A DNA stretch of 64,000 nt. Source: an uncultured Alphaproteobacteria bacterium (GTDB lineage: Bacteria > Pseudomonadota > Alphaproteobacteria > Caulobacterales > Parvularculaceae). Shown here one piece after another: positions 31,311 through 40,782 of the stretch. A model generated the notes under the pieces. It was not told where the DNA came from and made no database searches. It saw nothing but the letters and a program-made list of their open reading frames with translations. Both the position numbers and the translations under genes were made by a program. The DNA is taken from the NCBI GenBank assembly GCA_902826095.1, contig CADEDN010000006.1, forward strand, positions 91,593 through 155,592, given 5' to 3'. Numbering within the stretch: position 1 is the first letter of the stretch; the number at the start of each line of letters is the position of its first letter.

Positions 31311-32426
31311 CTAAAACAGCGTCAACTGCGCCTGCTTCTCCGCCGGCCGCCGGAACAGCGCCGGATCGAGCTTCGGCGCGTCCGGCGAAATGCCGATCCG
31401 TCTCGTCGCCTTGTCGAAACGCTCCTTGATGAGTTTGGCGAAAACGCTTCGAGGCGCTTTGGCGCGCGACCATTCGGGATCATAGTCGCGTCCGCCGTTC
31501 ATATCGCGGATATGGCGCATGACGCGCGCGGTCCGGTCCGGAAACGCGGATTCGAGCCATTCCTTGAACAGACCGGATACTTCGAGCGGCAGCCGGATTA
31601 TCGTGTATCCCGCCCAATCCGCGCCCGCCTCCTTCGCGGCTTCGAGGATTTCCTCCATCTCATGGTCGTTAAGGCCCGGGATCATCGGCGCCGTCATCAC
31701 GCCGACGGGGACGCCGGCGTCTTTCAGCGCGCGGATCGCCAAAAGGCGTTTTGCCGGCGTCGAGGCTCGCGGCTCCATCGCGCGGGCGAGCCGGGCGTCG
31801 AGCGTCGTCACCGACAGCATCGTCTTGACGATTTTCGCCTCGGCCATCGGAACGAGCAGATCGATGTCGCGCGTGATCAGCGCCGATTTCGTCAGCACCG
31901 ACACTGGGTGATTGTATTTCGCAAGGACGCCAAGAACGCCGCGCATGATCGCGAATTTCTTTTCGATCGGCTGATAGGGGTCGGTGTTGGTCCCGATCGC
32001 GATATGGCGCGGGCGATAGGATTTAGCAGCGAGTTCCCGGTCGAGGAGGGCGGCGGCGTTCGGCTTGGCGAAGAGTTTCGTTTCGAAATCGAGTCCCGCG
32101 GACAATCCGTAATAGGCGTGCGTCGGCCGCGCGAAACAATAGATGCAGCCATGCTCGCAGCCGCGATAGGGATTGATCGAACGGTCAAAGCCGACGAACG
32201 GGCTTGAAACGTAATTGACGATCGTTCGCGGCGTCTCGGCGATGACGCTTGTCGCCAACGGCGGCAAATCTTCCTCGATCGACCAGCCGTCATCGGCCGC
32301 CTCCCTGGCGATCGGTTCAAACCGGCCGGAAGCGTTTGAGCGCGCGCCGCGGCCCTTCGTCGGGCTTGGCGGTCGATCCTCTCGTGGGCGGCGAGAGGCG
32401 ATGGAAGGGCCTGCGGCGCGCGTCAT
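31311..32426 (-). CDS. PA0069 family radical SAM protein
   Basis: A 371-residue radical SAM enzyme. The 4Fe-4S motif is INPYRGCEHGCIYCFARPTH (CxxxCxxC), after the conserved introduction NYVSSPFVGFDRS. Also visible are AIGTNTDPYQPIEKK, PVSVLTKSALITRDIDLL and GYTIIRLPLEVSGLFKEWLE. The family resembles SPL-type DNA repair proteins in its N-terminal half, but the reaction is not established. It sits divergently (about 107 bp) from a glycosyltransferase pair. Confidence 0.93.
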   Translation of the reverse strand: MTRAAGPSIASRRPREDRPPSPTKGRGARSNASGRFEPIAREAADDGWSIEEDLPPLATSVIAETPRTIVNYVSSPFVGFDRSINPYRGCEHGCIYCFARPTHAYYGLSAGLDFETKLFAKPNAAALLDRELAAKSYRPRHIAIGTNTDPYQPIEKKFAIMRGVLGVLAKYNHPVSVLTKSALITRDIDLLVPMAEAKIVKTMLSVTTLDARLARAMEPRASTPAKRLLAIRALKDAGVPVGVMTAPMIPGLNDHEMEEILEAAKEAGADWAGYTIIRLPLEVSGLFKEWLESAFPDRTARVMRHIRDMNGGRDYDPEWSRAKAPRSVFAKLIKERFDKATRRIGISPDAPKLDPALFRRPAEKQAQLTLF

Positions 32427-32533
32427 TGACGGAAGCTAGCAGCAGAATAGAACAAATCAAGAACAAAATTTCCACCGGAACGTGAAGGGCGAGGACTTTC
32501 GCGCTGATCGCCCGCGGCATACCCAATCGATCC

Positions 32534-33235
32534 ATGCATCAACCGGCGCCGATTTCCGTCATCATTCCAACGCTCGATGCGGCAGCGCGCCTGCCGGCGG
32601 CTCTGGCGGCGCTCGCTCCCGCCGCGATCGGCGGGCTCGTTCGCGAGGTGATCGTTTCGGACGGCGGGTCCGGGGACGCGACGCTGGCGATCGCCGAAAA
32701 AGCGGGGGCGAGGCTTGTCAGCGGCAACAAGGGGCGCGGCGGACAGCTCGCGCGCGGGGCGGCGGCAGCGCGCGGCGCTTGGCTGCTTTTTCTCCACGCC
32801 GACACGGTGCTCGGCGCGGGATGGGAGGACGAAGCGAGCGCGTTCATCAGCGCCGATCCGCAACGAACCGGCGTCTTCACCCTGAAATTTGACCAGAAGG
32901 GAGCGATGCCTCAAGCGATCGCCGCCGGCGCGATGATCCGCACAAGGATTTTACACTCGCCCTATGGCGATCAGGGGCTCCTTGTCTCCCGAACTCTCTA
33001 TGACCAAATTGGAGGCTTCCGGGCGCTGCCGTTGTTTGAGGATGTCGACATCATCGACCGGATCATTCGCGCAAATGGGAGAAAGGCGCTCCACATCTTC
33101 AAATCGACGGCGACGACGTCGGCCGAGCGGTATCTCCGCGACGGGTATGTTCGCCGCGTCGTCAGGAACGCCTGCTGTCTTGCAATGTACAGATTTGGCG
33201 TTGCGCCGCTGAAGATTGCGGCGATTTACCGATGA
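32534..33235 (+). CDS. Glycosyltransferase family 2, TIGR04283 type
   Basis: A 233-residue GT-A fold enzyme: PISVIIPTLDAAARLPAALA, then REVIVSDGGSGDATLAIAEK, NKGRGGQLARGAAAARGAWL, the metal motif LHADT, PYGDQGLLVSRTLYDQIGGF and LPLFEDVDIIDR. The family (TIGR04283) is often annotated as an arsenosugar biosynthesis glycosyltransferase because of its partners; that label is not supported here since ArsS/ArsM are absent. It overlaps the next gene by 4 bases (ATGA), so the two are co-translated. Confidence 0.87.
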   Translation: MHQPAPISVIIPTLDAAARLPAALAALAPAAIGGLVREVIVSDGGSGDATLAIAEKAGARLVSGNKGRGGQLARGAAAARGAWLLFLHADTVLGAGWEDEASAFISADPQRTGVFTLKFDQKGAMPQAIAAGAMIRTRILHSPYGDQGLLVSRTLYDQIGGFRALPLFEDVDIIDRIIRANGRKALHIFKSTATTSAERYLRDGYVRRVVRNACCLAMYRFGVAPLKIAAIYR

Positions 33236-33849
33236 GGGGGACGCTTGTCATCTTTGTGAAAGCGCCGGTCGCCGGCCGTGTGAAGACGCGACTTGCGCGC
33301 GATCTTGGTCCTGCGCGCGCGGCGGCGATCTTCCGCCATCTGACGACGCAAACGATCGCCGAGGCGCGGCGCGGGCCATGGCGCACAATTCTGGCGGTCG
33401 ATCCGCCGGCGTCAGCGCGGGGATTTTCCCACACCTGGCCGCCTCGAATGCCGCGCGTCGCGCAGGCGAGAGGCGATCTCGGCGAACGCATGGCGGCCGC
33501 GTTCGGCGCGGCGCCGGAGGGTCCGGCGCTCATCATCGGCGCCGATGCGCCCGCCGTCCGGGCGCCGAATATTCGCCAGGCATTCCGCGCGCTCGCCGCC
33601 CATGACTTCGTCTTTGGCCCTTCGGATGACGGCGGTTTCTGGCTTGTCGGCTGCGCGCGCCGGCGCGCCTTCAGCGCCATTTTCGAGGGCGTCCGCTGGT
33701 CGACGAAACATGCGCTCGGCGACGCTATGGCGAGCCTGCCGAAGGGCGCCTCCATCGCCTTCGTCAGCGCCCTTCGGGATGTCGACAATGTCGCGGATCT
33801 GCGAGCGATCGGATCGCGGGCGTTCATGCGGTCGCTCGCGCGGATTTGA
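33232..33849 (+). CDS. TIGR04282/DUF2064 nucleotidyltransferase-like protein
   Basis: A 205-residue protein: LVIFVKAPVAGRVKTRLARD is the NTP-transferase-like loop of the DUF2064 family, with LGERMAAAFG, PALIIGADAPAVRAPNIRQA, FGPSDDGGFWLVG and VSALRDVDNVADLRAI. Its ATG overlaps the glycosyltransferase stop. The pair probably makes and transfers an activated sugar; the acceptor is not known. Confidence 0.86.
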   Translation: MRGTLVIFVKAPVAGRVKTRLARDLGPARAAAIFRHLTTQTIAEARRGPWRTILAVDPPASARGFSHTWPPRMPRVAQARGDLGERMAAAFGAAPEGPALIIGADAPAVRAPNIRQAFRALAAHDFVFGPSDDGGFWLVGCARRRAFSAIFEGVRWSTKHALGDAMASLPKGASIAFVSALRDVDNVADLRAIGSRAFMRSLARI

Positions 33850-33965
33850 GGCGCCGCCCTCAATTGCCGTCGCCGCGCCGATTGCGTATCGTCCCGCCGC
33901 CGCAGCCCGCCGGCCGCAAGCCGTCGCGGGAGGAGAGCGGGCAAACCCGGAGAAAGGGAACTCCA

Positions 33966-34349
33966 ATGGCGATATTCACGCATATGGTCGTCGGCACGAA
34001 CGACCTCGAACGATCGAAAAAATTCTATGACGCGGCGCTCGGCGCCATCGGACTGAAAAGCGTTGGACCGATGGGCGCGAACGGCCACATGTGGGGCAAG
34101 GACGGCCCTGAATTCATCATCACCAAACCGGCGAACGGCCTTCCGGCGACCTACGCGAATGGCGGCACAATCGGATTCGCCGCGCCGAGCCGCAAGGCGG
34201 TCCACGCTTTTCATGAAGCAGGACTGAAAGCTGGCGGAACCTGCGAAGGAAAACCGGGTCCGCGCACCTTCACGCCGACCGCCTATGCGTCCTATCTGCG
34301 CGATCCGGACGGCAACAAGATCTGCACTTACTGCTTTGCGGCGGAATAG
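33966..34349 (+). CDS. VOC family (glyoxalase/bleomycin-resistance-like) protein
   Basis: A 127-residue VOC fold protein beginning MAIFTHMVVGTNDLERSKKF, with GGAGAAAGGGAA upstream. It shows the first betaalphabetabetabeta module (FYDAALGAIGLK) and a second ending in AYASYLRDPDGNKICTYCFA. A conserved His near the start and Asp near the end could bind metal. Substrate unknown. Confidence 0.85.
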   Translation: MAIFTHMVVGTNDLERSKKFYDAALGAIGLKSVGPMGANGHMWGKDGPEFIITKPANGLPATYANGGTIGFAAPSRKAVHAFHEAGLKAGGTCEGKPGPRTFTPTAYASYLRDPDGNKICTYCFAAE

Positions 34350-34456
34350 GCGAACATTGTTCGGGCGGCGATCGGCGCGCTGCCCGGCGCCTTCCATGGC
34401 GGAACGTCAATGCGGCCAGACGGATTCGAAGAAAGATGATGAGGAGAGATATCGCC

Positions 34457-35371
34457 ATGGCCTATCTTCGACTCTTGGCGGCGACACTGGCGGCGACCGG
34501 CATGATGCTCGCAGCGCAAACACGCGCCTCCGTGATCAACGATCATCCGGCGATCAAACCTTATACCGGATCGGTCGCGACCAGCCGCAAGGATGTCGGA
34601 CACACGAATTACACGCTGATCGTCGGTGTCAATCCGCAGGGCGATTCAGACAAGGATGCGCTGGAGTCTCTGGAAGTTGAGGGCAATCTGACACGGCTTG
34701 CCTATGAAAATCCAAAGAACCGCTCGGCGGACGAGATTTTCGCCAATTACGCCGAGGGCCTTGCCGCAGGCGGGTTCGAAATTTTGTTCAAGTGCGCCGG
34801 GGCCGTGTGCGGACCTTCTTATGCGTCAAGCCGCTGGGGACGGCTGACAGGCCTTCGCTATTTCACTTCCGAGATGCGCTATATCGCTGCGCGACACGTC
34901 AAGGACGGCGGCGACATCTATGTCGCCGTTCTCGTCGCCCCTTTGCGACACGAGATTGACGTCCTTCAATCGGCCGCGATGGAGCGCGGCCTTGTTACGG
35001 CGAAGGCGCTGTCGGACGGCATGCTGCTCAACGGGCGCGCAGTGCTGGACGGCCTCTTCTTCGACACCGACAAGGCGACGTTGAAACCGGAGTCGAAGCC
35101 GGCGCTTGACGTCATCGCGAAATTTCTTGCCGACAACCCTGCGCTCTCCGTCTACATTGTCGGGCATACGGACAGGATCGGCGCCCTCGAATACAATCTC
35201 GCGTTGTCTCGAGACCGAGCGGCCGCCGTGGTCAAGGCGCTGACGGCTGATTACAAGATCGCACCCGCTCGTCTTTCTGCGCAAGGCGTCGGGCCGCTCG
35301 CGCCGGACAAATCGAATAAGTCCGACGAAGGCCGCGCCGCCAATCGTCGGGTGGAGATGGTCGAACGCTGA
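34457..35371 (+). CDS. OmpA family protein with DUF4892-type N-terminal domain
   Basis: A 304-residue secreted protein. The ATG at 34457 (MAYLRLLAATLAATGMMLAA) has GGAGAG 8 bases upstream; two upstream ATGs are less well placed. After a signal peptide there is a DUF4892-like domain (about 30-185; SVATSRKDVGHTNYTLIVGV, LTRLAYENPKNRSADEIFAN, KCAGAVCGPSYASSRWG). The C-terminal OmpA peptidoglycan-binding domain has LFFDTDKATLKPESKPALDV, IVGHTDRIGALEYNLALSRD and SDEGRAANRRVEMV. Likely a periplasmic/outer-membrane protein tethered to peptidoglycan. Confidence 0.88.
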   Translation: MAYLRLLAATLAATGMMLAAQTRASVINDHPAIKPYTGSVATSRKDVGHTNYTLIVGVNPQGDSDKDALESLEVEGNLTRLAYENPKNRSADEIFANYAEGLAAGGFEILFKCAGAVCGPSYASSRWGRLTGLRYFTSEMRYIAARHVKDGGDIYVAVLVAPLRHEIDVLQSAAMERGLVTAKALSDGMLLNGRAVLDGLFFDTDKATLKPESKPALDVIAKFLADNPALSVYIVGHTDRIGALEYNLALSRDRAAAVVKALTADYKIAPARLSAQGVGPLAPDKSNKSDEGRAANRRVEMVER

Positions 35372-35416
35372 CCGCGGGCGGGGCGGCGCCGGCGGACATA
35401 TTGCGGGGATTGGGAT

Positions 35417-36559
35417 TTGAGGATTCTTGCTGTAGTGATTTCCGCGGCGGCGCTTGCCGTCGCCGCAGTCTTTTTTTTCGTCGTGCCCAAGCGCGTCGAC
35501 CGGTCGCTCAACAAGATCGTCCCGCACGCGCCCTTCGTCATCAGCGATGAAGCGCGAGCGCTCCACGCGAGTCTGCGGCTCGCCGACCTTCATGACGACG
35601 CGCTTCTCTGGGACCGCGATTTTCTTGCGCGAAATAGGCGCGGCCACACCGACGCGCCGCGCCTCATTGAGGGGGGATATCGGCTGCAAGTGCTCGCAGC
35701 GGTCACCAAAACGCCGAAGAACCTCAATTATGACCGCAACACCGGGGACAGCGACAATATTACGCCGCTCGTGATTGCGCAGCGATGGCCGATCGGGTCC
35801 TGGTCGAGCCTTTCAGAGCGCGCGCTTCATATCGCCCGCCGCGCCGAGGGCGCCGCCCGGCGATCCAGGGGCGAGGTGGCGATCGCGCGCACCAAAGACG
35901 ACCTCGCCCTCGCGAGCGCGCTCGCCGTGATTCTGGCGACGGAAGGCGCGCACCCTCTTGAAGGTAAAATCGAGAACATCGCCCGCCTGTACGACGCCGG
36001 CTACCGTGTGCTTGGCCTGCAGCACTTTTTCGACAACGAACTCGGCGGCTCGCTGCACGGCGTGTCCGGCGGCGGACTGACCGCATTCGGGCGCGACGCT
36101 GTCGCTGCGGCGATCGAAAAGGGGATGATCATCGACGTCGCGCACTCATCGGAGGCCGTCGTTCGCGACGTTCTCGCCATGACGGACCAGCCGATCATCG
36201 TTTCGCATACGGGGCTGCGCGGACATTGCGACAGCGCGCGCAACTTTCCTGACGCGCTGATGAAGGAGATCGCCGCGGGCGGCGGGCTTATCGGCGTCGG
36301 ATTCTGGGACGGCGCGGTGTGCGAGCCGACAGTTCAATCGATTGCGCGCGCGATCGCCTACGCCGTCGACCTCGTCGGCGCCGACCATGTCGCGCTCGGA
36401 TCGGACTACGACGGCGCGACGACGGTTCCTTTTGACGCGTCGGAGGCCGGCGCGCTGACAGGAGCGCTTCTCGAAATCGGCGTTGACGAGGCGACGATCC
36501 GCGCCGTGATGGGTGAGAACGCAATTCGCTTTTTCGCCGAAAATCTGCCGGCCGCGTAA
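35417..36559 (+). CDS. Membrane dipeptidase, peptidase family M19
   Basis: A 380-residue renal-dipeptidase-type Zn hydrolase, started at TTG with GGGGATTGGGA upstream. The N-terminal hydrophobic segment (AVVISAAALAVAAVFFFVV) is a signal anchor. The metal ligands are in LADLHDDALLWD (HxD), ILATEGAHPLE (Glu), IDVAHSSEAV and VSHTGLR, and LGSDYDGATTVPF follows. It probably cleaves D/L dipeptides in the periplasm. The hydrophobic anchor makes it membrane-attached. Confidence 0.9.
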   Translation: MRILAVVISAAALAVAAVFFFVVPKRVDRSLNKIVPHAPFVISDEARALHASLRLADLHDDALLWDRDFLARNRRGHTDAPRLIEGGYRLQVLAAVTKTPKNLNYDRNTGDSDNITPLVIAQRWPIGSWSSLSERALHIARRAEGAARRSRGEVAIARTKDDLALASALAVILATEGAHPLEGKIENIARLYDAGYRVLGLQHFFDNELGGSLHGVSGGGLTAFGRDAVAAAIEKGMIIDVAHSSEAVVRDVLAMTDQPIIVSHTGLRGHCDSARNFPDALMKEIAAGGGLIGVGFWDGAVCEPTVQSIARAIAYAVDLVGADHVALGSDYDGATTVPFDASEAGALTGALLEIGVDEATIRAVMGENAIRFFAENLPAA

Positions 36560-36585
36560 ATCGAATTGTGCGGCCAATCGGCCCG

Positions 36586-39500
36586 TCAAAAGCTCAGGCG
36601 AACCGTAAGGGCGTAACGCCTTCCGACCGGGTCGTAGTATTCCGGCGCAAAATTGCCGATGTCGTTGAAGGCGGTGATCGCCGGTTCTTTGTCAGTGATG
36701 TTTTTTACGCTCGCCTGAATATAGGCGTGATCGGTCACGTCGAATCGAACCGTCGTGTCGAGATAGAAGGCGGCCGGAATTCTGGTCTCGGGAATGTCGA
36801 TCTCCTGCGTCAGTGCGCGGCCGCGCCTGTTTCCATAAGCGACAAAGGACAAGCGGCCGGCGTCGAGGCCCGCGGAAATCAGCGTCCGGTGACGCGGAAA
36901 ATCGATCAACCCGTCCATGCGTTCAGTTCGCCCGTCAGAATAGGTGTTTTTGACGCGCTCCGTGTAGGTGTGCAGCGCGCTGACCCAGATCCTGTCCGCA
37001 AACGGCAAGAATTCCGGTTCGGCGGTATATCTGAGTTCAAGATCGAGGCCGCGCCAGGTCATCGCGCCAGCGTTCTGCAGGACGCTGTCATAAGAGACGA
37101 CCTGCCGCGTCGAAGGATCGCGCATGATGATCGGCGCGCCGGTCCGCGGATTGACGCCGCACGACGGGGCCGACAAACCGATGCTGGAATAACAAGAGTC
37201 GAGAACGTCGGAGGCTTCCTGAATCGCCTTGCTGATCTTAAAATCGAGCCATGTCGCCGTGATCTCCATGCGCCCTGGCACGGAAGGAAAGAAATCGGTC
37301 GGTGAAATTGTCGCGCCATAGGCGGCGCTTCGCACCTCTTCGGCTTCGAGTTCGGCATTACCGTAGAATGTCGCAGAAGCGAGCGGCGATGTCTGCACGA
37401 AGCCCTGTCGGACTCCGAGCGGACCGCTGCTTGCGCAATTTTGTTGAATCTCAGGAGTTTGCAGGGACGGCGCGAGGCCGCAAGGGTCGAGGAAGCCTGT
37501 TTCAAGCGTTGGGCCGATCGAGAAGAGCTCGATCAGATCAGGCGTTCGCTCGCCGATATGACGGCGCATGAACAGCGAGACGCCGTCGACGGGGCGCCAG
37601 TCGAGACCGGCCTCAAAGTTCATCGAATAATCGAATAGCGATGATTTCGTCATGCGCAATGCGAGGGAGGCGTCGATATCGCCGCCGGCTTTCGGCGCCC
37701 GCCGCAGCGGCGCGTCAATCTCCGCATAGGCTTCGATCGAATTGACCGCGCCTGCGTAATTCGCGCCGCCGAGATATCCGACCGGCGCGACGCCAGCTGG
37801 AATTTCGTCGTGATCGCTGAGGGACGATCGGCGCCATTCGATGCCGGCGGAGGCTTTCGCCGTCAGTTCGTCATCGATCGAAAACGACTTCGCCGCCGCA
37901 GCGGCGATCTCATGCTCCTCGACCGACATCGTTCGACGGATTTCCGGAATTTTTATGTACGCGAGCGCGCTTTCGGAAATTTGCGCGGTCGTGAAATAGT
38001 CGACGACGCTGCATCCTTGCGTCGCGCCGCAAAGCGCGGGATCAAGTGCGATTTTCAGTTTGTTGTTGTCGATCCGGTCCGCATCGCGCGTGACGACGCG
38101 ATTTTGGGCGAAGCGGTAGGTGAGGCCCAGTCGCCCGCTCGCGGCCTCGCCAGTCTCGACGCCCGCGGCGATGTCGACATAGCGCCGGTCGATCTGATGG
38201 CGCCGGGGTCCGAGTTCCGCATAACGATGATCGAAAACGACGCCGGTCGCGGCGGCGCCGAACGAACCGGTGACGAGGTCTCTCACTGATTGAGGAAGGA
38301 ACGGATTGGAAAGCGGGATCACCGCGGCGTCGCCTGTGACTGGATCGACGCCGCGCGCGCGCGTCGCGGGCAGGGGCGCGAGATTGTTGTCGGAGGCCGA
38401 AACGCCCGCGTCGACCTCCGCCAAGACGCGCCAGCCGTCAGCGATGTCTCCTGTAAGAGCAAGCCGGCCGATCAGTCGGTCATTCGGGATGACGATGTTT
38501 TGCCAGGACGCCCAATTGTAAAGCTGACTGAGCGCGCCGACAAAGGGCGCGACTGATCCGTCCGCGCCGGGAATATAAGAGCGGCCGTCCGGAAATGACT
38601 CAAACGAACCGTCCGACAGAATGACGCCGCCGAACGAGCCGCGATCCGTCACGGCGCTTTGACCGTAACCAGGAAGAAACTGCCCGGCTCGATATGAGGT
38701 CTTGAAGCCGTTGCGTCCAAATCCGTAGGGGATCGCGCTAAATGGCCGGTCCGCGCCGACGAGGCCCTCCATGCGCGTTACATTGAGTCCGATCGTGATA
38801 TTGCCGAATTCGCCAATATCGGCGCCGCCGAGCGCGTGCAGCGAAATCTCCTCGCTGTCGCCGCGCTCTGATATGCCTGTTCTTGCGCCCGCTTCGAGCC
38901 CGACGACATCCGATTTGCTGACGAAGTTGATGACGCCGGCAACCGCGCCCGCCCCATGCCGCGCGCCGCCAGGAAGCCCCTGAACTTCGATTCTCTCGAG
39001 GAACGGCTCGGCGATCGAATTCAGATCGACGCCGCCGACCTCGCTGTTCCCGCCCGTGGTGATCGTCCGACGGCGTCCATTGACAAGCACCATCGTGCGC
39101 TTGGGGCCGAGCCCGCGTAGATCGGCAAGGCTGATGCCCGCCGTCGCGCCGAACAGGGCGGTGTTCGACGGCGTGAACGAGGCGAGCGATTGCGGCAGGT
39201 CGTAGATCGCCTCGGCCGGACTTGTGACGCTGAGATAGGCGAGATCGTCCGTGTCTATGTCGAACAGCCGCTTTGAGCCCGTCGTGGCGTTGGCGATCGG
39301 CGCGGAGCCGATGACGAGAATGGTGTCGATCAGCGGCTCTGGAACCGTCTCGACTTCAGCGACGATTTCCTCCGCGCTTTCTCCCGCCGGCGCCGCGTGC
39401 GTGATCGCAAAGGTCCTCGCCGCGACCTGATGGAGATCGAGATCGAGCGACTTCAATTCATTGCGTAGGGCTCGCTCCGGCGATTTCGAAAGATCAACGG

Positions 39501-39747
39501 CGCCGATCTTCGCGCCGGCGATGAGGCGGCTGTCGAAAATGAACGAAAAACCGAGCGCGCTCCGCAGCGAATCGAGGACCTTTTCGATCGGAAAGAGCGC
39601 GGGACCTGCGCCCCGTCCCCCGGGCCCCGGCAATGCGCTGAGAGCAAGATCGTCATGCAATTCCTCCTCTGTCTGCGCGCGCGCCGGCCCCGCCATCGCA
39701 AGGGCGGAAGCAGCGGCGAGCAGCCAGAGTCGAAGCGTCCGTCTCAT
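36586..39747 (-). CDS. TonB-dependent receptor with N-terminal STN signalling domain
   Basis: A 1053-residue outer-membrane receptor: signal peptide (WLLAAASALAMAGPARA), a secretin/TonB short N-terminal (STN) domain (about 50-120, VLDSLRSALGFSFIFDSRLI, LDLDLHQVAARTFAI), plug (LADLRGLGPKRTMVLVNGRR, LPGGARHGAGAVAGVINFVS) and a long barrel ending in YALTVRLSF with terminal Phe. The STN domain implies transduction of ligand binding to the FecR-like protein encoded immediately upstream, with which its start overlaps by 4 bases (ATGA). The ligand is not evident; iron-siderophore uptake is the usual role but not the only one. Confidence 0.92.
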   Translation of the reverse strand: MRRTLRLWLLAAASALAMAGPARAQTEEELHDDLALSALPGPGGRGAGPALFPIEKVLDSLRSALGFSFIFDSRLIAGAKIGAVDLSKSPERALRNELKSLDLDLHQVAARTFAITHAAPAGESAEEIVAEVETVPEPLIDTILVIGSAPIANATTGSKRLFDIDTDDLAYLSVTSPAEAIYDLPQSLASFTPSNTALFGATAGISLADLRGLGPKRTMVLVNGRRRTITTGGNSEVGGVDLNSIAEPFLERIEVQGLPGGARHGAGAVAGVINFVSKSDVVGLEAGARTGISERGDSEEISLHALGGADIGEFGNITIGLNVTRMEGLVGADRPFSAIPYGFGRNGFKTSYRAGQFLPGYGQSAVTDRGSFGGVILSDGSFESFPDGRSYIPGADGSVAPFVGALSQLYNWASWQNIVIPNDRLIGRLALTGDIADGWRVLAEVDAGVSASDNNLAPLPATRARGVDPVTGDAAVIPLSNPFLPQSVRDLVTGSFGAAATGVVFDHRYAELGPRRHQIDRRYVDIAAGVETGEAASGRLGLTYRFAQNRVVTRDADRIDNNKLKIALDPALCGATQGCSVVDYFTTAQISESALAYIKIPEIRRTMSVEEHEIAAAAAKSFSIDDELTAKASAGIEWRRSSLSDHDEIPAGVAPVGYLGGANYAGAVNSIEAYAEIDAPLRRAPKAGGDIDASLALRMTKSSLFDYSMNFEAGLDWRPVDGVSLFMRRHIGERTPDLIELFSIGPTLETGFLDPCGLAPSLQTPEIQQNCASSGPLGVRQGFVQTSPLASATFYGNAELEAEEVRSAAYGATISPTDFFPSVPGRMEITATWLDFKISKAIQEASDVLDSCYSSIGLSAPSCGVNPRTGAPIIMRDPSTRQVVSYDSVLQNAGAMTWRGLDLELRYTAEPEFLPFADRIWVSALHTYTERVKNTYSDGRTERMDGLIDFPRHRTLISAGLDAGRLSFVAYGNRRGRALTQEIDIPETRIPAAFYLDTTVRFDVTDHAYIQASVKNITDKEPAITAFNDIGNFAPEYYDPVGRRYALTVRLSF

Positions 39748-40745
39748 CGCGCGGACGGCTCCATCAGGATCGTTCGCGCCGGCTCATCGCGGGTCTCCAA
39801 TCCGAATACGAGTGCGAGCGCCTTGACCGCCGTGGCGCGATCTCGAATGTCGAACTCGCCGGTGACAGGAAGGCCCGCGAGGCTTTCGTCGCCGAGGACG
39901 ATCGGCGTTTCGAAATACCGATTGAGCGATGTGACGACATTGCCGAGCGGTTCCGCGCGGAAGCGCGCCTTGCCCGATCTCCAGGCGAACACGAGCGTCG
40001 GGTCATAGCGGCTGATTTCGCCGCCGACGCCGTCGCGGCCGATCGAGAGCTTATCGCCGGCGAGCAGGGTCGCGGCGTGTCCGTTCGCCGGCTTGACGTC
40101 GACGACGCCGGTGAGGACATGAACGGAAGCGCTGTCGCCGAACGTCGAAACATTGAACGATGTTCCCGTGACCGCGATTTCCGCGACGCCGGTCGTGACG
40201 ATGAACGGTCTCGCCCGATCCTTTTCGACGTTGAAAAAGGCTTCGCCTTCCTCGATTTTCACGGATCTCTCGGCGTCATTGAATGCGACCGTGATCCGCG
40301 AGTCTGTGTTGAGTTCGATCTCGCTGCCGTCAGCGAGCGCGATCGTTTCAGATTGCCCTATTTTCGTTTCATAGGCGATCGTCGCGACATCGCCGCGCTC
40401 GCCGCCGAGGAATACGGCGATGACGCCGGCGCAGGCGACCGCGACGAGCGACGCCGCCACGGCGTTGAACGCTGTCTTGCGTCTCATGTCTTTCGCGGCG
40501 GATTCCCGCGTCAGTTGGCGCTCGAATTCCTCCGCGAGAAGCGTCTCGGCCTGCGCATCGATGCGCCCTAGGGCGCGTTCGAGTTCGGCGAAAGCGCGTC
40601 GATTCTCAGCGGATGCGGCGAGCCAGCTTTCAAAGGCGCCGCGTTCTTCCGCGTTCATGGCGCCGGACATTTTGCGGGCCATCCATCGTTCGGCGGCGTC
40701 GTCCGCCGACTCCCCGTGGTCGTTTGATGTGAGCCTCTGATTCAT
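39744..40745 (-). CDS. FecR-type anti-sigma/sigma-regulator protein
   Basis: A 333-residue protein with a cytoplasmic DUF4880-like N-terminus (AAERWMARKMSGAMNAEERG, FESWLAASAENRRAFAELER), one membrane helix (about 95-112) and a periplasmic FecR domain (IGQSETIALADGSEIELNTD, EEGEAFFNVEKDRARPFIV, AEIAVTGTSFNVSTFGD, VLTGVVDVKP). The C-terminal part (FRAEPLGNVVTSLNRYFETP) is an STN-like segment. It transmits the state of the receptor to the adjacent sigma factor. It starts 37 bp after the sigma gene. Confidence 0.93.
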   Translation of the reverse strand: MNQRLTSNDHGESADDAAERWMARKMSGAMNAEERGAFESWLAASAENRRAFAELERALGRIDAQAETLLAEEFERQLTRESAAKDMRRKTAFNAVAASLVAVACAGVIAVFLGGERGDVATIAYETKIGQSETIALADGSEIELNTDSRITVAFNDAERSVKIEEGEAFFNVEKDRARPFIVTTGVAEIAVTGTSFNVSTFGDSASVHVLTGVVDVKPANGHAATLLAGDKLSIGRDGVGGEISRYDPTLVFAWRSGKARFRAEPLGNVVTSLNRYFETPIVLGDESLAGLPVTGEFDIRDRATAVKALALVFGLETRDEPARTILMEPSAR

Positions 40746-40782
40746 GTTTTTCTCTTTTTTTCATTGAACGCTTCTTCAACTC

